Shown here: one piece after another, positions 34,744 through 47,600 of the stretch
How the letters are laid out: each line of letters begins with the position of its first letter
Numbering within the stretch: the first letter of the stretch is position 1
Assembly (NCBI GenBank): GCA_002682825.1
Contig: NOKP01000003.1
Span: forward strand, 682,001 to 746,000
Direction: 5' to 3'
Source: Neonectria sp. B-13
Taxonomy: Eukaryota > Ascomycota > Sordariomycetes > Hypocreales > Nectriaceae
DNA: 64,000 nt
Translations under genes and position numbers: made by a program
Notes under the pieces: model-generated
Database searches by the model: none
Seen by the model: only the letters and a program-made list of their open reading frames with translations
What the model was told of the DNA's origin: nothing

Positions 34744-36309
34744 TCCGGGAAGTCGTACGCTCGTCGTCAGGCTCGGCGGGTTTCGTATCCTTGGAAGGAA
34801 TAGACGACGCTCGGATCGGATGTAGCGGTCTCGTGGAGGGGCAGAAATGCTTCGCTGGATGTGTTGGCTCGATCATCCGAACATGTTTAGAAGCTTAGCA
34901 GAAAGGCATTTATAAGGCAAATTAATCAGAGAGCGCAACGATGACGTCGCCCAATTTGGTTGGATGGTATTCAGGGATTGCAATTTTTTAACCCACCCAC
35001 AGTGGGGTGACGGGCTCTAAAACCCGTCCGACTCCCGACAGTGCGGCATTGGAAATGCTTGCAGGTTCCACGTAGGCGCAGCTGGTTCGCCACGCTGAAT
35101 AATAAAGTCTTGTTAAATCAAGCATCGGTGGTTCGCGTGTGTAATGCCGAGGCTGCAACCAGAGATCTAGATAGGGATCTTGTGCCGTACGTGCATCTTT
35201 TCTTAAAGCCGACCTCTTATCTCCTCTCAATCCCCACGTCTCTAGTAGCTAGCCATGGTTGAAGTTCCATGATTCTGTACTTTCACCTTCCTACGAGTGA
35301 CGGCGGCCGCCCTTGTCTTCTGAATGCTTGTTCCAGCTCCATTTCCGGGCTAATTACTCAATTCACGGTCGCATCGGGATCCTTTTATCAGATTTATTAT
35401 TTCAGCCGTTGGGTGGTCAGAGGCGTGAGTAGTAATTTTTATCAATTGCGCAAGCCGACTACTCACATGTATTTGGGCCAGTTTCCGGTCTTCCTTTCAG
35501 CTACAGAGTACATGAATCGGCGCTACGAGGACGCCGGCACCGACACGGGACATCCCTTGCGCGCCACATGTCTTAGCCAACCCGTTCCACCAGTTTTGAG
35601 GGCACTCGGCCGATTCGGGACCGCTTCGGCCTCTCGGCAACGGCGCCGGGGCTGCCGAAGCGGGATTGATGTAAGCCAACCATACCCGATCAGGTCGATG
35701 AGGTCATAAGCCTCACCGGATTGTGGGCTAAATCCGGTTGAAAGGACGGAGTTCGGAGCATAGCAGCACCGTGACAGCACACGTTGGTCACCAATCCGTG
35801 TCTCTTGTTCATCGCACGCAGGGTTATCGGCATTATCTCCCTTCCGCCCCCCCGGGTTTACGAACTCGGCCGTAGAGCGGACCGTTGTGGCGGAGACCAA
35901 GCCGAGGATAAGACGTAATATCAGAAACATTTGTCGACTCAAACTCCAGAAGAAATCTGCTTCGCGGCGCGTGAATGTACGTTATATATTCTGCAGAAGC
36001 TGCCGTGGAGGTAATTGCGAAAACAGCAGCCCTGTAGTCCAATTGATTCTCTAGTTCACGGCAATTACGATAATCGCACGGCATATTGTCGACCCCACTG
36101 CATGGCTAGGGCTGTTAGCATGCCCCGGTCACCACTCTTTCTCGCCTTGCCACCATCTACATAGAGACCACGGTTCTCGGAAAATTCCACATGACGGTAA
36201 GAGAGAGGAGTTTCTCACCACTAACTAGGCCACCTTATAGATTGAAGCTTCCCACTTATCTACCACTCGATCTCGCTACCTTCAGAGCTGTATAAACCTT
36301 CAATAAAGG
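34744..36309. other. Intergenic region, no intact gene
   Basis: About 1.6 kb. The frames at 35269–35709 plus and 35523–35942 minus overlap each other and show no family motif. The left part is the likely promoter of the DHA1 transporter. Confidence 0.4.
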
Positions 36310-36959
36310 TTATCTCTTTCTGTAAACCATCGGCATGTGATGGTGTTCGCCTTGTTGGCCAAACCCTCCGCGAGCTTTCTGCTCTCTTACACGACGCTCT
36401 ATAAGTGTCTCCTTAACCCGCTCCTGGAAGTACAGCACCCTCTTCTCGTTAAATAAATACAGTTCACCACTTATACATGTGCCAGCATTAGGATTCTTTA
36501 GTACAGCATTACGCAAACCCTTATCCTCGGATTTGACCTATATGAAGCACTAATCTACGCCTTCAAACTCTTCATCGGTGGTATTATTATGCCAGTGGAC
36601 TTCATACCGCATTGGTGTCATGATTGAAGAGTTCGGATTGCCCTCCTTAAGTAGAAGTATTTCGTGCTGTACTAATAGATATCATCAGTTATTTGATCCA
36701 CCTATAAATACAAATACAAGTCAGTCTATGAGACTGGGCTCACTTACATCATCGTTACAGACGCATCGGGAAATAATAATGTCGGCGCCGCATCAAGGCC
36801 TGAACTCTGGCCTAGTTTGTCCTTGAGGTAGTGTTGAATCTGTTCTCTTGTAATCTTAACCTTGTAAAGTTTCAGGTCAGATGTTGCAGCGATTACAGGA
36901 TGCGCAACATTACAGTGACAACATTTCATTGAGTCAGCGACCTTTTTTGTCAATTTCAT
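36310..36959 (-). pseudogene. Decayed coding fragment of unknown family
   Basis: Minus-strand pieces look like one worn protein. The first (36959–36744) contains CCHCNVAHPVIAATSDLKLY and ITREQIQHYLKDKLGQSSGL. A middle part contains LLLKEGNPNSSIMTPMRYEV. The last (36516–36310) contains NAVLKNPNAGTCISGELYLF and FQERVKETLIERRVREQK. Stops separate them, although a GTAAGT donor at the end of the first piece and a TATAG acceptor before the last look like old splice sites. I do not recognise the family. Confidence 0.35.
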
Positions 36960-39123
36960 AATGTTCCAACCCCCATTGTAGTTGTCGACTAATTAGAGTT
37001 AACTCCGCCATGCTGCATTCACCTAGTCGAACTTGAGTATTGGATCCATTGAACTCGATGGTCTATCTGCGGTTTCGAGGTTGACTCAACCAAAACCTCT
37101 GACATCCACATGGAAGTGGACTTTGAACAATCCGATGTTCTCCTTCACAAATGGCCGCATGGTTTAAAAACGAGGGGCGTTTACCAACTTGTCGTCGAGA
37201 CCATAAGACCATCATGTATTGTCACACGCATTAATTGGACGCCATTGGGTGTTCAATGGGAGACCTTCACTGACCGTGGATTTGCAGGACAAGATATTGG
37301 CGTTTCTTTCGCCTTCAGTCGCGACAGAATATACTCTTTGGCAGCAAATATTATGGAAGCAAATATTATGGAAGCAAATGTTATGAAACTCATTCAAATT
37401 CCCTTGCCGATCTAACCAGAGGAAATGACAACCCAGTTTCTTCATAGCGTACATAGTCGACTGATATGGTGAATCGATAACGATGCGTAAGAACAACCAC
37501 CGCTTGGAGAATATGGCCCGCCCCTCAAGGTCATATATTGCAGGCTCCCCATACCAGGATGAAGCGAGGTCGGGGGCACCTCCTCTCGGGCGTTCTGGGA
37601 GAAGAGTCGGAACATGATATTGACGATTTCATAGTGCGTAGGCAGTTGTTGTTCTTTGGCACTTTTTACTTGATTGTTCGAGACAAAAAGCTTGTACGAG
37701 CGAGCAGGTCAGGTTGATTATATAATACACGACTTAATTTTGCAGGTGATGCTTAGACACGAATTTCCCATCAACTGCGTATGCGCCTTCGAGTTTCTAT
37801 TTCATCTACGTTTCGCTGTCATGTCTATCAGTTATCTCGCACTATATGACCTATTCTGGATCGAATGTTGAGCGACCTGGGTAGCGCAACCGATGCGGCA
37901 CGAACACACGTGCGTTATTAATTATTGAGCCCTGATAACCGTGAAACTGACATGATGAGTTTCGTTGCAGTTGTATGCATCGTAACAGGAAGTGGTTGGC
38001 GGAAGGGTAAAATGTCCAACACACAAGTGCATCACAATTACGAGTTATGAATACTGGGCCTCGTTGAGTAGTCCTTTCCGACACTGTACTGTAGAGTTCA
38101 AGGGGAACTAAGTGTAGTTTCTGCGGGCTCAGCCTCACCACAACTGCCCCGTGCTAGATATTACATCGACCATCCAAGACTGGGAGGTTACTCTCCCGAG
38201 GCTAAAAATAAGCAGTACCAATAATTCATGGGGAGCGAAGAGTGCCATCTCTGGTTAGTCAAACCATGCAGTGGAAAAGGGTCAGTTATTGATTGCATCA
38301 ATAATGCATGTCCTGACTCGAGCCATCATGAATGGCTCAGGGAATGGGTTCCTCAACAAAGAGTGCCAGAGGATTCTGATCTCCACGTATCTATTAAACT
38401 AGCGCCCCACAGGGTTGACTGTTTCCAGAGAATTCGGAATCATACATTGTTGTGTTGATAAAAAGGCGAGTGCCTTTAGCAAATTTTGGATTTCCCGATC
38501 GGGGGCCCTTCTCTTGAACGATGTTTCTCCTTGCCTCATCAGTTCTCAATCAAGACCGATGCATACAACATGGGACTTGTGGGAAAGTCGTTTCATGGCA
38601 TCGTGCTACGAAGACGGGCTTGTGTGATAGCTGCCGCTGGTAGCATCTATGATTACCAAAGTGGCTTAGGTCAAATTTCAACGAAGAACCTAAAGATACG
38701 TAGAATTTATCCAGCTAGTGGTAGGCGCACTAATAATCACAGAGATGATTGTCACTTGTTAGACTTCGTTCACAGCTCAACGGGTACACAATTGACAGGA
38801 GTCAGGAGATGTCTGCTTGACGACACGTATCAAGGCATTTATTTCGCAGATCCCTGTGGGCCAGTTTTGATTAGCATTATGCTAAATTTCAGAGACACAA
38901 CGAAGCTGACCTCTCGCTAATAGTTTAGTCGTCGGCGCTAACATACTGGCAATGGGTAATATAAATGAACTTGATATGATCTGTCATCGTTGATGTCAGT
39001 CCAGGGTTGCTCCCAAGAGACAATTTCTCATAATTTACAGCTAAGCATTTAGATTCAGAGCCGCAAGGACATATCTAAGTCGACAGTGGAGTATATACAT
39101 TGAAGCCTACTAGATGGGGTAGA
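36960..39123. other. Gene-free region with short scraps and a 15-bp tandem repeat
   Basis: Frames at 37110–37415, 38228–38458 and 38486–38920 have protein-like composition in parts but no known motif. They are broken by stops. The 15-bp repeat at 37344–37388 is listed separately. Confidence 0.4.
37344..37388 (+). repeat. 15-bp tandem repeat, three copies
   Basis: GCAAATATTATGGAA occurs twice in direct succession (37344–37373). A third copy with two changes follows at 37374–37388. Confidence 0.8.
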
Positions 39124-40356
39124 CTATGCAACGGACTTCTTCGCCCATCCAAGACGAACATTTCCACCATCAAACACCACAAACCCAGCTTTGAGTGCAA
39201 TATCGCCGAATATGTTAACACCAACATCATCGCTGCTCTGGAGCCCCCCAAAGCACGTAGAGGAACCATCCTCAAGAGGGGCATAGTTTAGGAACGCGGC
39301 GGGAATAGTGAACTTAGTATCACCGACGCCAAAGGAGAACGTTGGAAGCTTGGCAGCACAGGAGAAGACATAGCCACCAGCTGAAGTGTCGAGTTGAGCG
39401 CCTTTGACCTGAGAATAGTAGGCCTTGGTGACTTCGCTTGGCAGCAGTAGAAGGGTTGTGCCCGTATCAGCGATGCCGGTAATAGGCGAGCTGGAGAGCG
39501 AACCGCCACCTACGGCATAGCCAGAAGACGTGAACTGCCACCAACCCTGAGAGCTATCGACATCGGTGTACGATATTTCTCCAGTGTAGGCCGATTTATC
39601 AATGAAGCCAAAGTTATAGTTTCCGGGAGCATCGTGTTTGAGGTCAGCGGTGAACACTGGAGAGTCGAGCTGAGACATGGCATTGTCGAAGAAGGTCTTC
39701 TGCTTCTTTGGCTGAACAGTGTTGATTGATGTGAAGCCTAATCCGAGGAGGCCGTCAAGTTCCGACTCAGAGGTGAATGTATCGGATACCGTCTTGGCAG
39801 CCTCGACGGCCTGGGCGCTCACGGTGAGGCCGCCAACAGTAACTTTGTCGGTATAGACATCACCGGAGGAGGAGCTTCCATCGCCATACTTGATGGACCA
39901 AGTTGCCCCAGCCAACTTCTTAGAAGTGCTGCTCTTAGAAGGGCTGTATTTAGTCTGGCCGGTAACTTCGTTCGGGGGGGTTTCAGTGCTGAAGACCCAG
40001 AGATCCGATGACCCAGTATCAAAGTCCAATGCAAGAGTCTGAGGCGGGCTTCCGATTTGGACAGGAGTGAGCCACTCGCTGTCATTGTCGGTGGGTGAGG
40101 TGGTGGCATTGCCCTCATCGCGGCGTTCACTGGTCTTTTTGATATTGCTCACAGTGGCGGCAAGTTCTTTAGGAAGATGCACACCATATTTGTTATACAC
40201 CTTCGCGAGTGCCATGGGCCCATTCTTGTTGTACTTGGGGTTCTTGACCTGTGCAACAGAGAAGTGCTTGTCACTGGTTGACACAGTCGGAGCACCGGTG
40301 GCGATGGTGGCGAAGGTCAGACCAGCCGTGAGAACGGCGCTGAGGGAGAGAGTCAT
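39124..40356 (-). CDS. Secreted pepsin-like aspartic protease (A1 family, aspergillopepsin type)
   Basis: A single-exon preproenzyme of 410 residues. The signal peptide is about residues 1–21 and the propeptide runs to roughly residue 80–90 (KNPKYNKNGPMALAKVYNKY is typical). Catalytic aspartates are Asp113 in DFDTGSSDLW and Asp297 in IADTGTTLLLLP. The flap tyrosine is Tyr157 in SIKYGDGSSSSGD. The disulfide pair is in FSCAAKLP and SSTCFGG, and NIFGDIALKAGFVVFD lies near the end. It is secreted and cuts proteins at acid pH. Upstream are a TATATAAC box and four GCCAAG hexamers of PacC type, consistent with pH control. The OPT peptide transporter next door could take up the products. Confidence 0.93.
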   Translation of the reverse strand: MTLSLSAVLTAGLTFATIATGAPTVSTSDKHFSVAQVKNPKYNKNGPMALAKVYNKYGVHLPKELAATVSNIKKTSERRDEGNATTSPTDNDSEWLTPVQIGSPPQTLALDFDTGSSDLWVFSTETPPNEVTGQTKYSPSKSSTSKKLAGATWSIKYGDGSSSSGDVYTDKVTVGGLTVSAQAVEAAKTVSDTFTSESELDGLLGLGFTSINTVQPKKQKTFFDNAMSQLDSPVFTADLKHDAPGNYNFGFIDKSAYTGEISYTDVDSSQGWWQFTSSGYAVGGGSLSSSPITGIADTGTTLLLLPSEVTKAYYSQVKGAQLDTSAGGYVFSCAAKLPTFSFGVGDTKFTIPAAFLNYAPLEDGSSTCFGGLQSSDDVGVNIFGDIALKAGFVVFDGGNVRLGWAKKSVA

Positions 40357-40493
40357 GATGTGGTGGCTTTGAGAGCGGTACGAATGATGAATAAAAGCGG
40401 AAGTCGAGATGGGCGAAACAACGTGGTGTGTTAAGTAGGAGATGGTGGTGACAATGTGTTTGATTCGGCTTTGGAGTAGTGAACGTATCGATA

Positions 40494-40501
40494 GTTATAT
40501 A
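40494..40501 (-). promoter_or_regulatory. TATA box of the aspartic protease gene
   Basis: TATATAAC on the minus strand, about 138 bp before the ATG at 40356. Confidence 0.5.
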
Positions 40502-40878
40502 CTTGGCGTCCGACTCTTTGGTCCACATTTCGAAGCTCCTACCACGCATCCTTATACTTGATGCGATCACAGGAAACTAGACTTCGGCACCTGAGATCCG
40601 AGTCACCTTCCAAAATGAACTTCCGAGAAGCTGTTTGGTTATCAACTCTCACATGCTCGAAACATCCAGAGCCGAGCATCGGCTGCTATGTTCATGCCTC
40701 CGTCCGCTCTTGGGACTTGCTTGGCTCCCGCATGCCAAGGGTGGCCCGAAGATGTCCCCACGTTGGCCCTTTTGTCGTTTCGGCTTCGAAAATTACGGCA
40801 AAGCGGCAGTCTAGAGAAAACAATGGTGTTCAACACCCCTGTCCACGCTACACCCCGGCTCTAGCTAGGCACCTTGGC
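40502..40878. promoter_or_regulatory. Four PacC-type GCCAAG hexamers upstream of the protease
   Basis: GCCAAG cores lie at 40502–40507, 40720–40725 and 40873–40878 (minus strand) and at 40734–40739 (plus strand), within about 520 bp of the ATG. PacC recognises GCCARG in filamentous ascomycetes. Occupancy is inferred. Confidence 0.45.
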
Positions 40879-41765
40879 ACCTACCGAGAAGGGAAGTGCA
40901 TCGGGCAACGATGTAACCATGAAATGGCCAACCATGATGATCGCACCGCAACTTCACATGGAAAGCGTTTTGCTAATCCGCGTCGAAAGTAGTTCACTCG
41001 GGACTCGGCATTAATGGGATCGGGGCTATCGCAGCGGACTATAAGCAGTTAGAGGATTGGCGGTTATTGCGACTAATTAGCGTCTGTTTCATCCGTACGT
41101 ACTGTCCGGGGTTAGTTTCGATATGATTAGCCATCCTGAATACACTTGGAGCCCCTTTTGCATGATTCGGGATTTGCACAGTGCCCCCAAGATGAATGAG
41201 CAAGTTTGATTGGTTGGCTTCATCTATGATCCGTGTCAATACAATGACCGGGAATCATGCAGATCTACGAACAGACCGGGTATAGAACACATCATCAGCT
41301 TGAACAACAACCAATCTAGAAGAGGAACAAGCAATTATGGGTGTCTTGGCATTTATTTCGTCATCTCAGCCCTGACAAGCATGCTACATGATGGTTTAGG
41401 CCTCGGTGGAATGAATCGATCAGTGGAATCCAGACTACAGACAAAGATGTAATATGCATATCCCAGCAAGCCCCCAAACGTCCTTTCATTCGGGCCATAC
41501 CATGCCACTCAACGCAAACTTCAGGATCTGCTCATAATTCCCCACAAGAGACGGACAAGGAACCAAGGGTCGATACGGGGTTCGCCACATCAACCACGAA
41601 TAGAAAAATACACAAAGAGGTCCGGTATGAAGTAGTCAATTCTTTGTGTATCCTGATGAGGTCGCTAATGGCTACTTGTAGGGTGCTCAGAGTTCCAAAA
41701 GGCGACAAGTGAGGATGAAGCACTCCATGGTTTCCAACATGAAACAAGCAATTGGGTAGTGAATT
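40879..41765. other. Intergenic region, no gene seen
   Basis: About 890 bp between the distal protease promoter and the end of the OPT gene. No motif-bearing reading frame. Confidence 0.5.
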
Positions 41766-44605
41766 TCACCACGATGTTGGCCCAAAGAAGGATCCGTCAC
41801 TTGGAAGAACCTTAGTGACAGCCCCCTTAGAATCAAGATTGTTGTCCATAACAGTGTTGCCCCACCAAGTAGGGAACTCAGTATTAGACAGACCAAGAGC
41901 AATCCCAGAGATGACTATGCAAAGAGCTGTGCCTATATCAAGAGCACCGGAGAGAAGATAATTGTATCGCACTTGAAAAAATTAGCAAAGGTTACCCAAC
42001 ACTTCGGACGGTCAAAAGGAGAAGGGACATACTCCACCACCCGTAATATCTGTGCTTGATCCACCAGTTGAAGATCAGACCAACAATAACCCACTGGCCA
42101 AGCCACCACGTAGTTGCTGGTGGGATCATCCCTGCGGCACCGAAAATGGCTGGGAAGAAAACATATCGCAAGAAACTACGGGGATACTTGCGAGCCAAAA
42201 AGTACTGAATGACAGGGAGAGCGGCGCCGATCAACCAGAAGTAGTTCACCCATGAATAACTACGGGCGATTAGTCAAGTTCGAGAAAGGTCGGGACAGAC
42301 TTACAGTGCTCCAGCGCCAAACATTCTGCGTGGCCCGATAACACCCCAGATAACACTGGCATTGAAGAAGGTGCGAGCCATGGGGCAAGTGAGGCCTTGG
42401 GCTTGGTCTGGCGTACAAATACCCTCAATATTACCTCGCAGGAAGTTGTAAGTAGAAATCTGTACGATGGACAGCCAGATGACCGCAAACGCCTGGGCGG
42501 CGAACATGGTACGCGGTGGAATCTTCATGTAGTGTCCGACTTTCATGTCGGACACGTACTGGAGGCCGTTGTAGCATAGCATATAACCCCAGCTTTTGAA
42601 CAGCATCATGGCAATGGGGCGGCCAGGCGTCCTAGAGAGGATTAGTCTTCAAGTAAAACGTTTCGTGGGAGCAAGAGGACAGGCGATGGGTGAACATACA
42701 TGTAGCCGACAATCATTTCAGTGACAATGTTGAGACCCGTCTGCTGATTGGTAATGGCCTGGATAATGCCTGCAGCTAGATTAGACATGAAAGGGAATAG
42801 ACAAACAGGATCCTGCTTACCGACAGGGAGGATGAAGAAGACTCCAATCAAGATGCAGATAATGTACGCCCACCAGGTGAGATGTGTGTTCCAGACTTGC
42901 GAAGCAATCATACCGAAGGCACAACTAATGGCAAAGATGATGAAAAACCACCACTCAGGGGCCTCCTTGTAGCGGCGCATGAGCTTCAGATGCACGTCGG
43001 CCTCTTCATTGCTCGCATCACGCGTACGACTGACTATGTCCTTGCCGTAGAACAGTGCGACGTGCACAAGAGTGGATATCAGGCCGGCAAAGCCCATTCC
43101 ATAGGATAGAGAAAAGGCAGGACCGAGCATGAGTGGGGAGTATTCCTTGTACGCAGTCTCGTTGAAGGTGAAGTCGGACGTGAGAATCAGGCTGGTATTG
43201 TATTTGGCGCCGAAGTGATCGAAATTGGCATTGGCGCTATTAAAAACACGTTAGAACTGTTTCCAAGGTCCATTCAACAAATCATACCTGATTGGAAGAT
43301 AGCGGTAGTATTCCGGACCTCCCCAGGCAAGACCGGCACATCCGATGACCATTATGATGATGCCAGCAGCCACGTTCAAGATAGCGAAGGCCGGCGTCGG
43401 TAGGGGACTGAGCAGGAAGCTGCTGACGGTGCTCCAGTCAAAGGAAATGGGTACAATTCCCAGGCCAGTCTGACCTCCAAAGATCTGGTTGACGAGAACA
43501 TTCTTAGGCGCGATCCAGGAGATGAAGGTGAAGATGCTGAGGAACTGGGCAATGACGGTAGGAAACCACTCGTAGACAAAAGTTGACAAAGCAACGATGA
43601 GGAAGAACATGTAACGACCAATCTTCCAGCCATTCGTAGTCGCAGGGTCCGAGGGAGAGTGGTCGTGAAGCGAGAACATGACGGTGGTCGTAACCAGAGT
43701 CGCAGGCCAGACCATGGCCGCGGGCCAGATCAGGAAGCGACGCAAGATTCCGGCAATACCGAAGCCCATAGCTTGTGTGGACAGGATGAGGATGATCTGG
43801 AAGCCCCAGCTAAGAAGAAATTGATCATCAGCAACGTACATTGGTAGAGATGTTAGCTACGGGGCTCACTTGAAATACTGCTCGTAGAACAATTCCTGCG
43901 CCAGCAGGATGTCGATAGCATAGCTGGCGGCCGACCCAGCCGCGGTCATCATGGTGATGATTGTGTGCTCTTTGATGTTGAAGGGACCAGGATTAAGAGA
44001 CACTTGGTTGCCGAAGAACTTGAACTGGTAATCGGGTACCCACTTGTACCAGCCTACACCAAGACTTGACTCGCAGTGTTAGATGTGTAGCGCATGTGAA
44101 GACCGAGAGTATCATACGGGTAAGAGATCAACTGAACGACCGTGGAAGTGATGGTAATGGGAGAGTAACGCAAGCCGAGAAGGATGTTGCAACTAGCGAC
44201 GATGGTGCACATGAGTGCGCCAATAGACCAGGCGCGGATCGTGTTGATGGGCATGTCCGGGTCGTCGGTAGGAGGAACCTAGTACACGAAGTGGTCAGAC
44301 ACCTTGAACATCCAGGGCGGCTTTTGACAGCAACCTACCGACGCGCGAACTTCGGGATAGGGAGAGTCTTCCACAAGGAGAGTCTCCTGAACGGCGGCTT
44401 CCTTCTCCAAATCGCCTGTCTCCAGCACCTTGTCGACATCGTCGAGCTTCTGGACATCCAGGAAGGGGTCCCATTTGTGTAGTTGCTTGAACTTCTTGAG
44501 GTCAGCATCCGGATTGACGATCTCTCCCCCGATCTCGACGCCTGTTACAACAACATCGTTCTCAGGTGAATGCTGGGTGGCATCTTTGCGCCACTTGAGA
44601 CCCAT
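41766..44605 (-). CDS. Oligopeptide transporter, OPT family
   Basis: Nine minus-strand exons join in phase and give 796 residues: 44605–44339, 44278–44118, 44064–43870, 43809–43288, 43236–42821, 42769–42700, 42631–42305, 42259–42033 and 41971–41766. The shortest intron is 45 nt. Both OPT hallmarks are present: SLNPGPFNIKEH (NPGPF at 167–171) and MKIPPRTMF (KIPPR at 580–584). About 12–16 helices are spread through the protein, including YFNWGFQIILILSTQAMGFG and WWFFIIFAISCAFG. The N-terminal 100 residues are cytosolic and acidic. OPT proteins import tetra- and pentapeptides or glutathione with protons. The nearby secreted aspartic protease suits peptide uptake. Confidence 0.92.
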
Positions 44606-47600
44606 GGTGTCTCTTTGCCTATTCTTGCTATTCGAATGGGATCGGAGTCGAAAATGACACAAGCATGGAATAGTACAAGAAGTATTGTGCGAAAGGCTGG
44701 GAATCATAGTCTCTATATGTGCCATTCTTGCCATCCTGTATCTGCATACATGATCCTGCAACGACGCTGTTGGTTCGGGAGCTCGTGCCTCGCTCGGGAA
44801 GGTGGATAAGTAGATGGGTCGGTCATAACGGCGGAACTTTGATTAGCAAATAGCAGGAAGCTGAAATGCAGGTAGTCAGCCGCTCGAGGGATGAACCGTC
44901 AGAGATAACAGTCGCCCCAATCGATGGCCATACCATACCGCGGGACCCAGCCTTGACATGAACAAAATGACGACTATCGTGGGAAGCCAGGAACAAAGGT
45001 CCGGGACAAAAGTTCGAGACAAAAGTTCGAGACAAAAGTTCAAGACTAAAATACGCTAACACCATCGTATAACGAGCAGCATGGCCGCCGAACAGACCAC
45101 CTCATAGCAGCTGGCACAGACAGCGGTCCTTTGATAGGTTACAATGAGTGCGCTGGACGGGAGAGGAAGGTAATCAAGGAGTGCGTTGGTTGATAGAGCA
45201 ATTGCAACCAACGTCTGCAAGAGAGCAACACCATGAGCGACCGCGGCGAAAGGGTGAAACTCTGGAGCTCTGGGTCCAATAGTGTCGCGTGCTCAGCTCC
45301 GCAACGGCGACATCCGCCGACGCGCCCACCGAGTGATCGGTGCAGATAAGGGATCAGCAAAGCCGGGTTTTCCGGCTTGGTTCTCCACAAGCACCAGCTT
45401 CCAGGAACTTTTTGCTCCCGTATAGGGGTCTGTCCAATCACACGCAGCAGCTGGGCCGCAGGTCTCCACATCACGAGATGTTGATGTTGGTGGTTAGCAC
45501 CAAACTGACAAAGGGACCGGCCAAATTAGGCCTTTTTACCGCACCAACTCCACATTACAGCATGCAGCGACGAGAGCTGCCGATATTGTTGGGATTTTTG
45601 GAGGCTTCATGGAGCTTTAAATGGTACTTTTTTCTCGCTTTCGACGCCACCAATTCTCACGGCACGGCTTCGTTCTCAAAGGAGGACTATATCCCGTTCC
45701 TGTGCGCAGACACACGTCTCCGACGTGCACGAGCGCTTGGAGCAGCCCTCTCGAAAGCCAGATTGTATATAGTAGTAGCCAGCGGCTGGGCCGATCACCG
45801 AATGCTACACGAGGTGAAGGGCCGAGATGGTTCTGTCTCATTTGACCCATGAAACCATGCGGGGTCCAGCGATTCGTGACGGGGCTCTCCTCTGCCGGTA
45901 TCCTTGCTCCCATCCCTTGCTGCTGAACCTGGGTCCGTCTCATTCCACATTTTAGCCTCGGCCGGGGCGGCAGCGCATTCCTACTTCAGTGAGCATAAGT
46001 TAAATGCATCAGGCCGGCTATCTACTCAGGCCTGAAAGCTTCCATTAAGTCTATGTTATAATAGTTACTTGAATACGCGCAAATGTCCTATAAGGAGAGC
46101 GCGGGGTAGACTCCATAAGATCGGTAAGGTTTCCAATTTAAGTTCTGACCATTCTGCCCCATTGAAGATGTTTGGCGGGATTGTATTGGGTCTAGTACGG
46201 TCAATGTGGAGCCCGTTACGTGCCAGTTGCCAGTTTCGGGGCTGTAAGGACTTCAACACTTTCAACAGGTCCAGTAATGCATTAGCACCCTAAGTGTACT
46301 ATAACATACAGATTCAACCGCCCTAAAGACCTTGTTGAAGCTGTATTGCACTCATCATCGCTGGCTTTCTCGTAAGATCGGTGTTTTGACTAGAGGGGGA
46401 CCCAAGGGAATTTCTCCATAAAAATACAGTGTGCCAATTCCCTCCGGCCTCCTAAGCCCAAACTGTGGGCCCAGCTTGCAACAGTTTTTCCACTTCAACA
46501 GATCCATTCCGCGAAATCACAATACATTGCTAACTCAAGCATTTAGCTCGTGAGAGGGGTATAGTGGGCTATAGAAAGACAGGACTATGCTTTCTTGTGA
46601 GTTGCCTTAAGGAGGTGGATGGCAAGGCATGTGTTGAAGGCGCCCGCCAAAGATGTCACATGCCGGTCGCGGCAGCGGACATCTTGCAAGCAAGCATCCG
46701 ACATCACAACAGCTATGCCAACGCATTCATGGAAATGGATAGAAAGGAAGGGAATAATACCACTGTGTACATAAGACATAAGGGATGATCCCCCCCGAAG
46801 CTAGCTTAGTCCATTACCTCGTTCTCTCGACCTTATCCCATCTTTTGATCTGTCTGTCTCACGGACCACTGAAAGACCTCCTGTTCCACAGCATGATCAA
46901 CTTACCCGGGAGCTACCTCCACCCCACTCCTCTGAAAGCTAGAAAAGACTCGTTGCACCGGAATGTTTCGTCAAGAAAGTCAGGTAGATTACGTCAGAAC
47001 TAATAGTACGTGCAATTAGAAGAACGACATTAGCAATGCTCTTGGACAAATGAACTTCATCGAAATGGGCTTCCAAGAAAGTACCGCTTCCTGGGCCGAA
47101 AGTAGCAGCTGGACAACGTTTTTCTACCAAAGTAGCCACTGGAAGACGACTCTGGGACATGTCTAGTGTGTGAATAAAGAAAAGCAGACTCTGAGAGGGT
47201 TTAGTATGAGTCGTCACGCTTTTAATGCACTAGAGGTATGTTTCTTGGAAACCTAATCTATATCTGGCACTGTTGGGAAGCAATTCATGCTGCTAAGTGA
47301 AGTAATTCTCGATTTCAACGTGGAGGATGAAGATGGCTCAAACTGTCCTTCGGGGCTATACCCAAAGTATCCTCCATACTCAATATCCACACACTTACAA
47401 TGGTCGCGGTAGAACAACGATGGTGCTTCTTTTATTTGGGGCTATTACATCTGGGACTGGTGAGATTGCGTTCCTCACAGTCCCTTGGAAGGTTTAGAAT
47501 CCTGTATGGTCTACACCAGAGTCAGGAACACAGTTCAACGAATGCCACCTTCTGTCAGTGGGAACACGTCGAAACCACGATGTCTACTGGCAAATATGAT

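Noticed and set aside
34454..34876. 140-codon minus frame overlapping the DHA1 transporter start
   Set aside because: It is a shifted frame of the transporter's N-terminal coding region with no family features.
38228..38920. Two plus frames with protein-like stretches
   Set aside because: They are separated by stops with no splice joint and no family match that I can name. Left as scraps, not genes.
45340..45852. 170-codon plus frame in the long gene-free region
   Set aside because: No recognisable domain, overlaps another frame on the opposite strand, and lies in promoter-like sequence.
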